Assembly: GCF_002217395.1 (NCBI RefSeq)
Contig: NZ_MUHD01000024.1
Span: forward strand, 1 to 64,000
Origin: Flavobacterium plurextorum
GTDB taxonomy: Bacteria > Bacteroidota > Bacteroidia > Flavobacteriales > Flavobacteriaceae
DNA length: 64,000 nucleotides
Direction: 5' to 3'
Part shown: positions 26,805 through 35,244 of the stretch, piece by piece
Layout of the letters: every line of letters begins with the position of its first letter
How positions within the stretch are numbered: position 1 is the stretch's first letter
Notes under the pieces: model-generated
Databases searched by the model: none
What the model saw: the letters and a program-made list of their open reading frames with translations, nothing else
Told to the model about the DNA's origin: nothing
Position numbers and translations under genes: made by a program

Positions 26805-27180
26805 TGCTTTTTTTTCTGCCACAAATTGCGCGAATTTTTATTTTGAAAAACGCATAGTTTGTCATCCTGAGCGGAGTCGAAGGACTTTAATTTTGCGAAA
26901 GGTCTTCGACTCCGCTCAGACAGACAATGCGAATTCGTATAGTTGTCTAGGGACGCTCAGACTGACAATACGAATTCGTACAGTTTGTCATTTCGACGAA
27001 GGAGAAATCACACGCATAACTCGACAAAGATTGGCGGTTTTGAATGTGTAATTTCTAGCGTGATTTCTCCTTCGTCGAAATGGCAAGATTGGGGAAAAAG
27101 CTTTGCGGCTTAGTGTCTTAACGAGCAAATAATCTCGCACTCTTTACGGTTAAAAACCGCACCAATACTGGGATTTAGAA
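26805..27180. repeat. gene-free stretch with stacked dispersed repeats
   Basis: The 26735-27276 gap has no ORF. After the leuS terminator come an inverted repeat of the GTCATCCTGAGCGGAGTCGA family (about 26861-26885 and 26902-26920), a partial copy near 26942-26968, and the CGACGAAGGAGAAAT element (26987-27010 and 27061-27084), then a GCGGCTTAGTGTCTTA tract near 27105. Confidence 0.7.
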
Positions 27181-27207
27181 TTATCTCATCAAAAATTTAA
27201 AAACTTT

Positions 27208-27231
27208 TGTAACATTTTAATAGTTCTCGTA
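27208..27231 (+). promoter_or_regulatory. candidate ECF-sigma promoter
   Basis: TGTAAC (27208-27213), 14 nt, CGTA (27228-27231), located 45 nt before the hydrolase ATG. The -35 AAC and -10 CGT core is the usual ECF architecture, and the operon encodes an ECF sigma factor, so autoregulation is plausible. Confidence 0.5.
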
Positions 27232-27276
27232 TCCAAAAGGCGGATCCGATTAAATTAACAACTTAAAACTATTAAA

Positions 27277-28125
27277 ATGAAAAAGTATATCATCTTAGTT
27301 ATCGCATTCTTATTCTCAGCATTATGTCTAAATGTTTTTGCACAAACAAAATCATTTCCTTTCGAAGTTATTAAAACTGGAAAAGGAAAACAATCAATAA
27401 TTTTCATTCCCGGATTTGCTTCTTCTGGAGAGGTGTGGAATGAAACCAAAACCGCTTTCGAAAAAGAGTATACTTGTTATACGCTTACAATGGCAGGATT
27501 TGCAGGAGCAAAACCACAAGAGAATCCATCATTCGAAAATTGGAAAACAGAAATCGCAAATTATATTAAAAACAATAAAATTGAAAAGCCAATTCTAGTT
27601 GGTCATAGTATGGGCGGCGGACTTGCGCTGGCTATCGCAGCTGATTATCCAGAATTAATTGGGAAAATTGTAGTTGTAGATGCGCTTCCGTGTTTGGCTG
27701 CGCTGATGGATCCTTCATTTAAATCGAAAGAAAATAATGATTGTTCAGCAATGGTAAGTCAAATGACTGGAATGACAGATACTCAGTTTCTTGAAATGCA
27801 GAAAAAAACAATGCCGAGACTTCTTGCTGATGCTTCAAAAATGGATACAGTTGTAGATTGGAGTGTAAAATCAGACAGAAAAACATTTGCTCAAATGTAT
27901 TGTGATTTTTCGAATACAGATTTGAGAAATAAAATTGCAGCTATAAAATGCCCATCATTAATTTTATTAGAATCTTATTTTATAAATTTAAAACCAGCAA
28001 TCGAGGAACAATATAAAAATTTAAAAACAGCTGATTTTCAATATGCAAGTAAAGGTCTGCATTTTATTATGTACGATGATACGGCTTGGTATTTGGCGCA
28101 ATTAAACACTTTTGTAAAATCGTAA
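27277..28125 (+). CDS. secreted alpha/beta hydrolase
   Basis: A 282-aa exported protein with a signal peptide (1-22, ending NVFA) and an alpha/beta-hydrolase fold. Oxyanion region IFIPGFASSGEVW, nucleophile elbow VGHSMGGG (Ser in GHSMG) and C-terminal histidine in KGLHFIMYD are visible. The substrate cannot be predicted. It is separated from the ECF sigma gene by only 2 bp, so the hydrolase is the first gene of a three-gene unit. Confidence 0.85.
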   Translation: MKKYIILVIAFLFSALCLNVFAQTKSFPFEVIKTGKGKQSIIFIPGFASSGEVWNETKTAFEKEYTCYTLTMAGFAGAKPQENPSFENWKTEIANYIKNNKIEKPILVGHSMGGGLALAIAADYPELIGKIVVVDALPCLAALMDPSFKSKENNDCSAMVSQMTGMTDTQFLEMQKKTMPRLLADASKMDTVVDWSVKSDRKTFAQMYCDFSNTDLRNKIAAIKCPSLILLESYFINLKPAIEEQYKNLKTADFQYASKGLHFIMYDDTAWYLAQLNTFVKS

Positions 28126-28127
28126 GA

Positions 28128-28601
28128 ATGGAATTTGAAGAAATTTATAAGACTTATTGGGATAGAATATTCAGGCTTTGCATGGGTTTCGTAAATGATT
28201 ATGATGCAGCACAGGATTTGGCTCAGGAAACCTTTATAATTGTCTGGCAGCAATTGGAGACTTTTAGAAACGAATCGGCTATTGGAACCTGGATTTTTAG
28301 AATTGCATCTAATAATTGTTTAAGACAGATTGAAAAAGAAAAGCGCTTTCCGAAATCCGATTTGCCAATTCATCTTTCAGAAGAGAAACAAACTTCGATA
28401 GAGCCGCAAATTCAGTTTTTGTATAAATGTATTGCCGAATTACCAGAAACAGAACGTATCATTATTTCACTGGAATTAGAAGAAGTTAAGCAGTCGGAAA
28501 TTGCTAAAATTGTTGGACTTTCTGATGCTAATGTTAGAGTGAAAATTCACAGAATAAAAGAAAAACTGACTGAAAAATTTAAAGAAAATGGACAACGATA
28601 A
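28128..28601 (+). CDS. ECF-type RNA polymerase sigma factor
   Basis: A 157-aa sigma-70 family protein with only regions sigma2 (YDAAQDLAQETFIIVWQQLETFR) and sigma4 (IKHRIK-type HTH: KQSEIAKIVGLSDANVRVKIHR). I start at the ATG at 28128, directly after the hydrolase stop; an in-frame extension to 28086 would overlap the hydrolase gene. The 3' end overlaps the membrane-protein gene by 14 nt. The probable regulator is the downstream membrane protein. Confidence 0.9.
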   Translation: MEFEEIYKTYWDRIFRLCMGFVNDYDAAQDLAQETFIIVWQQLETFRNESAIGTWIFRIASNNCLRQIEKEKRFPKSDLPIHLSEEKQTSIEPQIQFLYKCIAELPETERIIISLELEEVKQSEIAKIVGLSDANVRVKIHRIKEKLTEKFKENGQR

Positions 28602-29181
28602 TAATATAGATTTTAAAGATTTATGGAAAAAACAAACCGTAAATCAACCAGATATGAAAGATTTGCTGTCGAGAGTGAGTAAATTTAAAAAAGCAGGTTT
28701 AAGAAGTTTATGGATAACCAATGTTTTGCTTTTTTTGACCACTGCATGTATTGTTTTTATATGGATATATTATCAGCCAGAGTTTGTTTCGACTAAAATC
28801 GGAATTGTTTTAACGATTTTGGCGATGGTTATTTATGTATTTGCTTTTAATAAATTGTTGACTCCTTTTAGAAATATCGATGCGACACAAACGAATCAGG
28901 AATATTTACAAAAACTGATTTTGATTAAAAAGAAACAACAGTTTATGCAGACAAAAATGATGAGTTTGTACTTTCTGCTGCTTACAACTGGAATTTGCTT
29001 GTATATGTATGAATATGCCAGCAGAATGAGCGCTTTGGGTGCAAGTTTGTGTTATGGAATAACATTGCTTTGGATGGCGTTTAATTGGTTTTATATTCGC
29101 CCGAAACAAATTAAAAAACAACAGTCAAAAATAAATACCCTGATTGAGAAGTTTGAAGAAGTAAATAAGCAGCTGCATTAA
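28588..29181 (+). CDS. membrane protein, probable anti-sigma partner
   Basis: A 197-aa protein with a short cytoplasmic N terminus (KDLWKKQTVNQPDMKDLLSR), two TM pairs (about 42-62, 70-88, 124-142 and 150-168) and a basic C-terminal coiled coil. It overlaps the ECF gene by 14 nt. Position and a soluble N terminus fit an anti-sigma factor, but no ZAS or FecR motif is visible, so the role is inferred. Confidence 0.65.
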   Translation: MDNDNNIDFKDLWKKQTVNQPDMKDLLSRVSKFKKAGLRSLWITNVLLFLTTACIVFIWIYYQPEFVSTKIGIVLTILAMVIYVFAFNKLLTPFRNIDATQTNQEYLQKLILIKKKQQFMQTKMMSLYFLLLTTGICLYMYEYASRMSALGASLCYGITLLWMAFNWFYIRPKQIKKQQSKINTLIEKFEEVNKQLH

Positions 29182-29207
29182 GGGATGATTTTACGACCAT
29201 ATTATAC

Positions 29208-29227
29208 AGACGCACTGAAGTGCGTCT
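29208..29227 (+). terminator. terminator of the hydrolase-ECF operon
   Basis: Eight-bp perfect stem AGACGCAC/GTGCGTCT with a TGAA loop and T8 tail. Confidence 0.9.
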
Positions 29228-29361
29228 TTTTTTTGTTAAATTTTTAATATTTCTACTGCCGTAATTACTGTTTTGAATGTCAAAATGTCATTTTTTAAGT
29301 TTGGTTCAGAAATTGTGATTTGTTTTGTAACTTTAAAAATCAATCAAAAAAAGATAAAAAC

Positions 29362-30048
29362 ATGGGAAGTGGATATTTAATTATTGCCGGAGCTATAATG
29401 TTATTCAGCTGGCTGGTAAGTTCAAGACTAAAAAGTAAATTCGAATTATATTCTAAACTGCAATTACGAAACGGAATGAGCGGTGCGGAAATCGCTGAAA
29501 AAATGCTTGCTGATAATGGTATTACAGATGTTCGTGTTATTTCGACTCCAGGTCAGTTAACAGATCATTATAATCCTGCGGATAAAACTGTTAATTTAAG
29601 TGAAGCAGTTTATAATCAGCGTAACGCGGCTGCGGCGGCTGTTGCGGCACACGAATGCGGGCACGCGGTTCAGCATGCTATTGGTTATGAATGGTTAACA
29701 ATGCGTTCTAAATTAGTGCCTATTGTGAGTGTGGCTTCAAATTATGTGCAATGGATTTTGCTTGCGGGAATCTTAATGATTAGAACTTTTCCTCAATTAC
29801 TGCTAATTGGGATTGTTATTTTTGCAGCAACTACATTGTTTACAATTATAACGCTGCCGGTAGAATATGATGCAAGTAATAGAGCCTTGGCTTGGTTAGA
29901 AAATAAACATATGCTGACTCAGCAAGAACAGGCTGGTGCAAAAGATGCCTTAAAATGGGCGGCACGAACTTATGTTGTTGCGGCTATAGGTTCAATCGCA
30001 ACGCTGTTGTACTATATCTCGATTTATTCAGGAAGCAGAAGAAACTAA
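29362..30048 (+). CDS. YugP-family membrane zinc metallopeptidase
   Basis: A 228-aa membrane protein with an N-terminal TM helix (about 3-20), zinc motif HECGH in AAHECGHAVQHA and two to three further helices (about 120-170 and 205-225), the layout of Zn_peptidase_2 (YugP). I start at MGSGYLII (29362), which places the TM helix at the N terminus as in the family; an extension to 29320 would start without ATG. Substrate is unknown. Confidence 0.9.
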   Translation: MGSGYLIIAGAIMLFSWLVSSRLKSKFELYSKLQLRNGMSGAEIAEKMLADNGITDVRVISTPGQLTDHYNPADKTVNLSEAVYNQRNAAAAAVAAHECGHAVQHAIGYEWLTMRSKLVPIVSVASNYVQWILLAGILMIRTFPQLLLIGIVIFAATTLFTIITLPVEYDASNRALAWLENKHMLTQQEQAGAKDALKWAARTYVVAAIGSIATLLYYISIYSGSRRN

Positions 30049-30086
30049 TTTGATAATTGAGATAATTAGTCAATTAGATAATTTAA

Positions 30087-30126
30087 AGCAAACCCGACAG
30101 GTTTTTAAAACTTGTCGGGTTTTGTT
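30087..30126. terminator. convergent terminator
   Basis: A stem of about 15 bp (AACCCGACAGGTTTT / AAAACTTGTCGGGTT) flanked by A and T runs, between convergent genes. It has the same AACCCGA core as the hairpins at 113-150 and 63712-63750. Confidence 0.85.
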
Positions 30127-30133
30127 TTTTTAT

Positions 30134-30409
30134 TTAGTTTTCATTTAATTGCAGAAGAACAAAAAGTAAAGCCCAAAGTCCTGCAAGGGTGTAAATGGAA
30201 TATAAATATTGATTTTCTTCAGATTTATATAATTTGTAAAAAAGAACAATAGTATAAATTATGCTTATCGGAATTGCAAGAAGAAATAGAAAAGCACCCA
30301 TTCCGGGAGCACATGGACCTCCTGCATCAATTTCGGTATAAATAAAGGTTATTGAGAAATAAACAATGAAAAAGAATATGGTCTTGTACTCTGATCTAAT
30401 ATTTAACAT
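30134..30409 (-). CDS. small membrane protein of unknown function
   Basis: A 91-aa protein with three hydrophobic segments (about 10-25, 38-60 and 70-86) and an extracytoplasmic EIDAGGPCAPGMG loop. I do not recognise a family. It sits alone between convergent terminators and the Lrp gene. Confidence 0.6.
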   Translation of the reverse strand: MLNIRSEYKTIFFFIVYFSITFIYTEIDAGGPCAPGMGAFLFLLAIPISIIYTIVLFYKLYKSEENQYLYSIYTLAGLWALLFVLLQLNEN

Positions 30410-30453
30410 GTAACAGTGAATTATCTAATTATCATATTTTCTCATTGACACAT

Positions 30454-30924
30454 TTATAATTGAATCTGCCTGTCAATTTGTTGATCTAACGAAATAAAGG
30501 TTTCAGTTCTTGAAACACCTTCGATTGCTTGAATTTTGGTGTTTAAAAGCTGCATTAAATGTTCGTTGTCTCGACAGATAATTTTAATTAACACAGACCA
30601 GTTTCCTGTAGTATAATGACATTCGAGAACTTCTGGAATTTTTCTAAGATCTTTTACCGCTTCAGAGTTTCTTGAGGCTTTGTCCAGATAAACGCCAATA
30701 AATGCCATAGTATTGTAACCTAATACTTTTGGATTAACGGTAAACTTTGATCCTGAAATTACGCCGGATTGTTCTAGTTTTTTTAAACGCTGATGAATCG
30801 CAGCTCCAGAAATTCCTATTTTGTTGGCGATTTGAAGAATGGGTTTTCGTGCATCATCCATTAAATATCGAAGAATTTCTTTGTCGATACCGTCAATTTC
30901 AATTAAAAGCGAGTTGATTTTCAT
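30454..30924 (-). CDS. Lrp/AsnC-family transcriptional regulator
   Basis: A 156-aa two-domain regulator: an N-terminal winged helix (LDGIDKEILRYLMDDARKPI, then NKIGISGAAIHQRLKKLEQSG) and a C-terminal RAM/AsnC ligand-binding domain (LECHYTTGNWSVLIKIICRD). It is typical in length. These proteins sense amino acids or related metabolites. The upstream gap contains two TTTAGTTG repeats near the start that could be an autoregulatory site. Confidence 0.9.
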   Translation of the reverse strand: MKINSLLIEIDGIDKEILRYLMDDARKPILQIANKIGISGAAIHQRLKKLEQSGVISGSKFTVNPKVLGYNTMAFIGVYLDKASRNSEAVKDLRKIPEVLECHYTTGNWSVLIKIICRDNEHLMQLLNTKIQAIEGVSRTETFISLDQQIDRQIQL

Positions 30925-31081
30925 TTGAGTGATAGTTTGTAACTAATTTTAGTTGTTTGGTTTTAGTTGAAAACCAAATATACTCAAAATGATTTAAAAA
31001 ATAAAATTCGATGTTTGGGAGGATTTACAAATATTGTAAAGTGAAATGATGCTCAAAATGCGAAGATGCATTAAAAAGAAA

Positions 31082-31120
31082 ATTCCAAATCCCAAGTGAT
31101 TAATTTGGAATTTGGAATTT
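31082..31120 (-). terminator. hemD terminator
   Basis: Imperfect hairpin AATTCCAAATCCCAA / TTAATTTGGAATTTGGAATT just after the hemD stop. It is the third member of the AAATCCCAAACTCCAA terminator family. Confidence 0.65.
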
Positions 31121-31143
31121 TAATATTTTGTATTCTTAAGGTT

Positions 31144-31893
31144 TTATTTTCCTTTGTTTGCTTCGGCGATATATTTTTCAAGAGCCATTGTCATAGAAGG
31201 CGTTTCAGGTGTTGGAGCAAGAATATCGATTCTTAAACCGTGATCTAAAGCTTCTTTTTGAGTTGTGCTTCCAAATACAGCGATTCTGGTATTGTTTTGT
31301 TTAAAGTCTGGGAAGTTTTTAAACAATGATTTAATTCCTGTTGGGCTGAAAAATGCCAAAACATCATAATAAACATCGGCAAGATCAGATAAGTCGCTCA
31401 TTACAGTTCTGTAAAAAACAGCTTGTGCCCAATCTACTTTTAGACTATTTAATGTTATTGGAGCGTCTGCATTTAACTGGTCAGATGCTGGAAGTAAAAA
31501 CTTCTCGTCTTTGTATTTTTTAATTAGAGGCGATAAATCAGCAAAATCTTTAGCACCAACGTAAATTTTACGTTTTCTGTATACTACATACTTTTGCAGA
31601 TAAAATGCAACTGCTTCAGATTGACAAAAATATTTCAATCCTTCAGGTACTTTGTAGCGCATTTCATCAGCCACTCTAAAAAAATGATCTACAGCATTTC
31701 GACTTGTTAAAATGATAGCAGTATAGTGATTAAGGTCGATTTTTTGTAATCGAATCTCTTTTGCACTAACCCCTTCCACATGAATAAATGGTCTGAAATC
31801 AATTTTTATTTTGTGTTTTTGTTGGAGCTCAAAGTAAGGAGAATTCTCCACTTTAGGTTCAGGCTGTGACACCAAAATTGTTTTCACTTTCAT
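31144..31893 (-). CDS. hemD: uroporphyrinogen-III synthase
   Basis: Closes hydroxymethylbilane to uroporphyrinogen III in tetrapyrrole synthesis. The 249-aa protein from MKVKTILVSQPEP shows the HemD pattern ILTSRNAVDHFF, SDQLNADAPITLNSL and DVLAFFSPTGIKSLF...IAVFGSTTQKEA. An in-frame extension to 31932 adds 13 residues reaching into the preceding gene; I prefer the ATG at 31893, which leaves a 14-bp gap after the DUF4271 gene. Confidence 0.88.
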   Translation of the reverse strand: MKVKTILVSQPEPKVENSPYFELQQKHKIKIDFRPFIHVEGVSAKEIRLQKIDLNHYTAIILTSRNAVDHFFRVADEMRYKVPEGLKYFCQSEAVAFYLQKYVVYRKRKIYVGAKDFADLSPLIKKYKDEKFLLPASDQLNADAPITLNSLKVDWAQAVFYRTVMSDLSDLADVYYDVLAFFSPTGIKSLFKNFPDFKQNNTRIAVFGSTTQKEALDHGLRIDILAPTPETPSMTMALEKYIAEANKGK

Positions 31894-31907
31894 ATTATAA
31901 ACATTTA

Positions 31908-32576
31908 CTAAGCACTCCCTTTTGTCATCCAATAATAGAGAAAATAATAAGGGGCTATTTCAAGAGCGCAAAGATATAAAATAAAATAAAACAACTTGTC
32001 GATAATTACGTTTTGATACGTTTTAATTGAAATAAAATATGAGTATAGACTGATACACAGCGAAATACCTATAATTGCTAGCGGAACAATTATTGGAATA
32101 TTGTCATAATAGAATAAAATAGCATTAATAGGAAGTATCAAAACGCCGATGTAAGTCCTGTAGGTTACTTTTTGTAAGTTAAAAAGCTCCATAAATTCAT
32201 CAATATTGAATGAAGCTGCTACGATTTTTTCGATCAAATATTTTGCTAGAATAAAATAAAGAAGAAAAGTTGCGATTCGAATAAACAATAAATAATCCGT
32301 TTTTGATGCAGTTCCATAAATACTCATCGTAAGCTGAATAAAGAAAGCAAAAGAAATAATCTGCACAAAAAATAAACCAACAGTAAAGCTGCTGTTTATA
32401 TGGTTATTGTCGCGATAAATTTTAGCATATTTATCTGAGATTATAAGTTTGCTGAATTCAGAAAAACGAGTCTCATATGCTGATTTTGTTATAGCAACAA
32501 TGGCAAAGGTCAGGATGAATAAAACAGTTGCCCAATCTTTGTTTTCAATAATTCGAGGATGAAGTTGTTCAATCAT
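31908..32576 (-). CDS. DUF4271 membrane protein
   Basis: A 222-aa integral membrane protein with about six helices. The start is taken at MIEQLHPRIIENKDW (32576); ORF continuation to 32585 adds three residues. DUF4271 genes commonly precede hemD in Bacteroidota, and the 14-bp spacing implies one transcript. The function is unknown. Confidence 0.8.
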   Translation of the reverse strand: MIEQLHPRIIENKDWATVLFILTFAIVAITKSAYETRFSEFSKLIISDKYAKIYRDNNHINSSFTVGLFFVQIISFAFFIQLTMSIYGTASKTDYLLFIRIATFLLYFILAKYLIEKIVAASFNIDEFMELFNLQKVTYRTYIGVLILPINAILFYYDNIPIIVPLAIIGISLCISLYSYFISIKTYQNVIIDKLFYFILYLCALEIAPYYFLYYWMTKGSA

Positions 32577-32652
32577 AGCGCACAAAATTAGTAATTTTTT
32601 GGATCAATACTTTTATTATGTATTTATTATGAACCAAATGCTATAAAAAGTT

Positions 32653-32660
32653 TACTTTTG
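32653..32660 (+). promoter_or_regulatory. -7 element of the glycosyltransferase gene
   Basis: TACTTTTG matches TAnnTTTG, 20 nt before the ATG at 32681. It places the transcription start around 32667, which argues against the GTG at 32663 as start codon. Confidence 0.5.
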
Positions 32661-32680
32661 CGGTGAAATTACCAAGAAAA

Positions 32681-33406
32681 ATGAGTGATAGTATTGTCAT
32701 AATTCCAACTTATAACGAAATTGAAAATATTGAAAGTATTGTGAGAGCGGTACTTTCGCAGCATAAACCTTTTCATCTTTTAATAATAGATGATAATTCT
32801 CCTGATCATACTGCCGATAAAGTGATTGCGCTGCAAGAAGAATTTTCGGGAAGATTATTCCTTGAAAAAAGAGCAAAAAAAGCGGGTTTAGGAACGGCTT
32901 ATGTTCATGGTTTTAAGTGGGCTTTGGAGCGTAAATACGATTTCATCTTTGAAATGGACGCTGACTTTTCGCATAACCCAAATGATTTAGAGAAATTATA
33001 TGATGCTTGCCATTTTGGTGGAGCTGATTTAGCTATTGGTTCCCGTTATGTAAAAGGTGTAAATGTGGTAAATTGGCCATTAAGCCGAGTTTTGATGTCG
33101 TACTTTGCATCAGTTTATGTGAAGTTTATTACCGGAATGAAAATTCACGATGCAACTGCAGGTTTCGTTTGTTATAAAAGAGAGGTTTTGGAGAAAATCA
33201 ATCTTAACAAAATAAAGTTTGTGGGATATGCGTTTCAAATCGAAATGAAGTACAGAACTTACTGTGCTAAATTTGAAATTAAAGAAGTTCCAATTATTTT
33301 TACAGATAGAACAAAAGGAGTTTCGAAAATGAGTAACGCCATTATCAAAGAAGCAATTCTTGGAGTGATTTCGTTAAGATTAAAAAAATTAGTCAATACA
33401 TTATAA
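32681..33406 (+). CDS. polyprenol-phosphate mannosyltransferase-like GT2
   Basis: A 241-aa cytoplasmic GT-A enzyme of the DPM1 family: nucleotide site VIIPTYNEIENIE, LIIDDNSPDHTA, catalytic EMDADFSHNP and GSRYVKG. It transfers a sugar from a nucleotide donor to a polyprenyl phosphate. No C-terminal membrane domain is present. It is followed by pyrC after 9 bp, so the two are co-transcribed. The sugar is not predictable. Confidence 0.88.
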   Translation: MSDSIVIIPTYNEIENIESIVRAVLSQHKPFHLLIIDDNSPDHTADKVIALQEEFSGRLFLEKRAKKAGLGTAYVHGFKWALERKYDFIFEMDADFSHNPNDLEKLYDACHFGGADLAIGSRYVKGVNVVNWPLSRVLMSYFASVYVKFITGMKIHDATAGFVCYKREVLEKINLNKIKFVGYAFQIEMKYRTYCAKFEIKEVPIIFTDRTKGVSKMSNAIIKEAILGVISLRLKKLVNTL

Positions 33407-33415
33407 AGACAAAAC

Positions 33416-34756
33416 ATGAATAGGATTTTAATTAAAAATGCAAAAATTGTAAACGAAGGGTCTATTTTTGATGGAGATGTTTTTATAGAGAACGACTTGA
33501 TTGTTGAAGTCGCTGATAGTATCAGTTTAAAATCATCTGACTGTATTGTTGTAGATGCCGAAGGAAGTTATTTGATTCCTGGTGCAATTGATGATCAAGT
33601 TCATTTTAGAGAACCAGGTTTAACGCATAAAGGCGATATTGAATCGGAATCAAGAGCTGCAGTAGCGGGAGGAATTACTTCTTTTATCGAACAGCCAAAT
33701 ACAGTTCCAAATGCCGTTACACAAGAAATATTAGAAGATAAATATCAAATTGCTGCTCAAAAATCATTCGCGAATTATTCGTTTATGATGGGAGCTACCA
33801 ATGATAACTTAGAAGAAGTTCTAAAAACCAATCCTAAAAATGTTGCTGGAATTAAGATATTTCTAGGTTCTTCAACAGGGAATATGTTGGTTGACAAAGA
33901 AGAAACTTTAGAAAAAATTTTCTCAAGCACACCAATGTTAATCGCTGTGCATTGTGAAGATGAAACTACTATTCAAAATAACTTAGCAGAGTTCAAAGAA
34001 AAATATGGGGAAGATGTTCCAGTAACGGCACATAATTTAATTAGAAGTGCTGAAGCTTGTTATATTTCGTCTTCAAAAGCCGTGGCTTTAGCAAAAAGAA
34101 CTGGAGCGCGTTTGCATATTTTTCACTTATCGACTGCAAAAGAAATGGAATTGTTTACAAACAAAATTCCATTAGAAGATAAAAAAATTACTGCTGAGGT
34201 TTGTGTGCATCATCTTTGGTTTACCGATGAAGATTATAAAACAAAAGGGAATTTCATTAAATGGAATCCTGCTGTAAAAACCGAAAGTGATAGAAAAGCA
34301 CTTTGGGAAGCTTTGAATGACGGTAGAATTGATGTTATTGCAACAGATCATGCGCCGCATACAAAAGAAGAAAAGTTACAATCTTACTTAAAAGCACCTT
34401 CTGGAGGTCCGCTTGTGCAGCATGCCGTTGTAGCAATGTTCGAAGCGCATCATCAAGGAAAAATAAGTGTAGAGAAAATTGTAGAAAAAATGTGTCATAA
34501 TCCTGCGAAAATCTTTAAAATTGAAAAAAGAGGTTTTATTAAAGAAGGTTATTATGCAGATTTGGTAATTGTAAATCCGAGTTTGCCTTGGAGTGTAAAT
34601 CAAGATAATATTTTATATAAATGCGGTTGGTCTCCGTTTGAAGGCACAGCTTTTAAATCGAGAATTACACACACTTTTGTAAATGGTGAAATGGTTTACA
34701 ATAACTTTAAAGTAAAAGATATCCGTGCTGGAAAACGTTTATTGTTTGATAGATAA
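33416..34756 (+). CDS. pyrC: dihydroorotase
   Basis: Catalyses ring closure of carbamoyl-aspartate in pyrimidine synthesis. The 446-aa amidohydrolase has the first metal motif DDQVHFREPG, the GIKIFLGSSTGN segment around the carboxylated lysine, the HCEDE and FHLSTAKE histidines and the ATDHAPH metal aspartate. Length and the DxHxREPG form match the class-I/AllB-like DHOase rather than the short E. coli type. It is in an operon with a GT2 and a DUF4296 lipoprotein. Confidence 0.93.
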   Translation: MNRILIKNAKIVNEGSIFDGDVFIENDLIVEVADSISLKSSDCIVVDAEGSYLIPGAIDDQVHFREPGLTHKGDIESESRAAVAGGITSFIEQPNTVPNAVTQEILEDKYQIAAQKSFANYSFMMGATNDNLEEVLKTNPKNVAGIKIFLGSSTGNMLVDKEETLEKIFSSTPMLIAVHCEDETTIQNNLAEFKEKYGEDVPVTAHNLIRSAEACYISSSKAVALAKRTGARLHIFHLSTAKEMELFTNKIPLEDKKITAEVCVHHLWFTDEDYKTKGNFIKWNPAVKTESDRKALWEALNDGRIDVIATDHAPHTKEEKLQSYLKAPSGGPLVQHAVVAMFEAHHQGKISVEKIVEKMCHNPAKIFKIEKRGFIKEGYYADLVIVNPSLPWSVNQDNILYKCGWSPFEGTAFKSRITHTFVNGEMVYNNFKVKDIRAGKRLLFDR

Positions 34757-34765
34757 AAAGCCGAA

Positions 34766-35242
34766 ATGAAAAATTGTTTTGTAATAGTATTAGTTATATT
34801 TCTTTCTGTAAGTTGTAAAAAAGAGGTTGTAAAACAGCCTGCTAAACTTATTGAGAAAGATAAAATGGTTGATATTATTTATGATTTGTCTCTTCTGGAA
34901 GCAATGAAATATCAAAATCCAGTTTCTTTAGATTCTACAGAAACAAATCCAACGAAGTTTATTTTGAAAAAATACAAAGTAGACAGTCTTCAATTTGCTC
35001 AAAATAATATGTATTATGCTGCAGATTATGAAAGCTACAAAGAGATGTTTGATGAGGTTGGAAAACGATTAGCAAAAAATCAAAGAGACACAGATTCGAT
35101 CGTTAAAATTGAAGAGAAAAAAGCGATGAAAGCGGTGAATCTTAAGGATAAAGAAAAACCGAAAGATTCGATTAAAAAGACAAGGACTCAAATAAATCTT
35201 GACTCGATAAGACGACAAATGAAACCGCAGCCAAAAAAATAA
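34766..35242 (+). CDS. DUF4296 lipoprotein
   Basis: A 158-aa protein with a lipobox (LSVSCKKE, Cys17), a helical DUF4296 region (DKMVDIIYDLSLLEAMKYQ ... KKYKVDSLQFAQNNMYYAAD, about 32-95) and a Lys-rich tail. It is 9 bp after pyrC and ends 2 bp from the convergent epimerase gene. DUF4296 proteins in Bacteroidota are uncharacterised. Confidence 0.8.
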   Translation: MKNCFVIVLVIFLSVSCKKEVVKQPAKLIEKDKMVDIIYDLSLLEAMKYQNPVSLDSTETNPTKFILKKYKVDSLQFAQNNMYYAADYESYKEMFDEVGKRLAKNQRDTDSIVKIEEKKAMKAVNLKDKEKPKDSIKKTRTQINLDSIRRQMKPQPKK

Positions 35243-35244
35243 TT

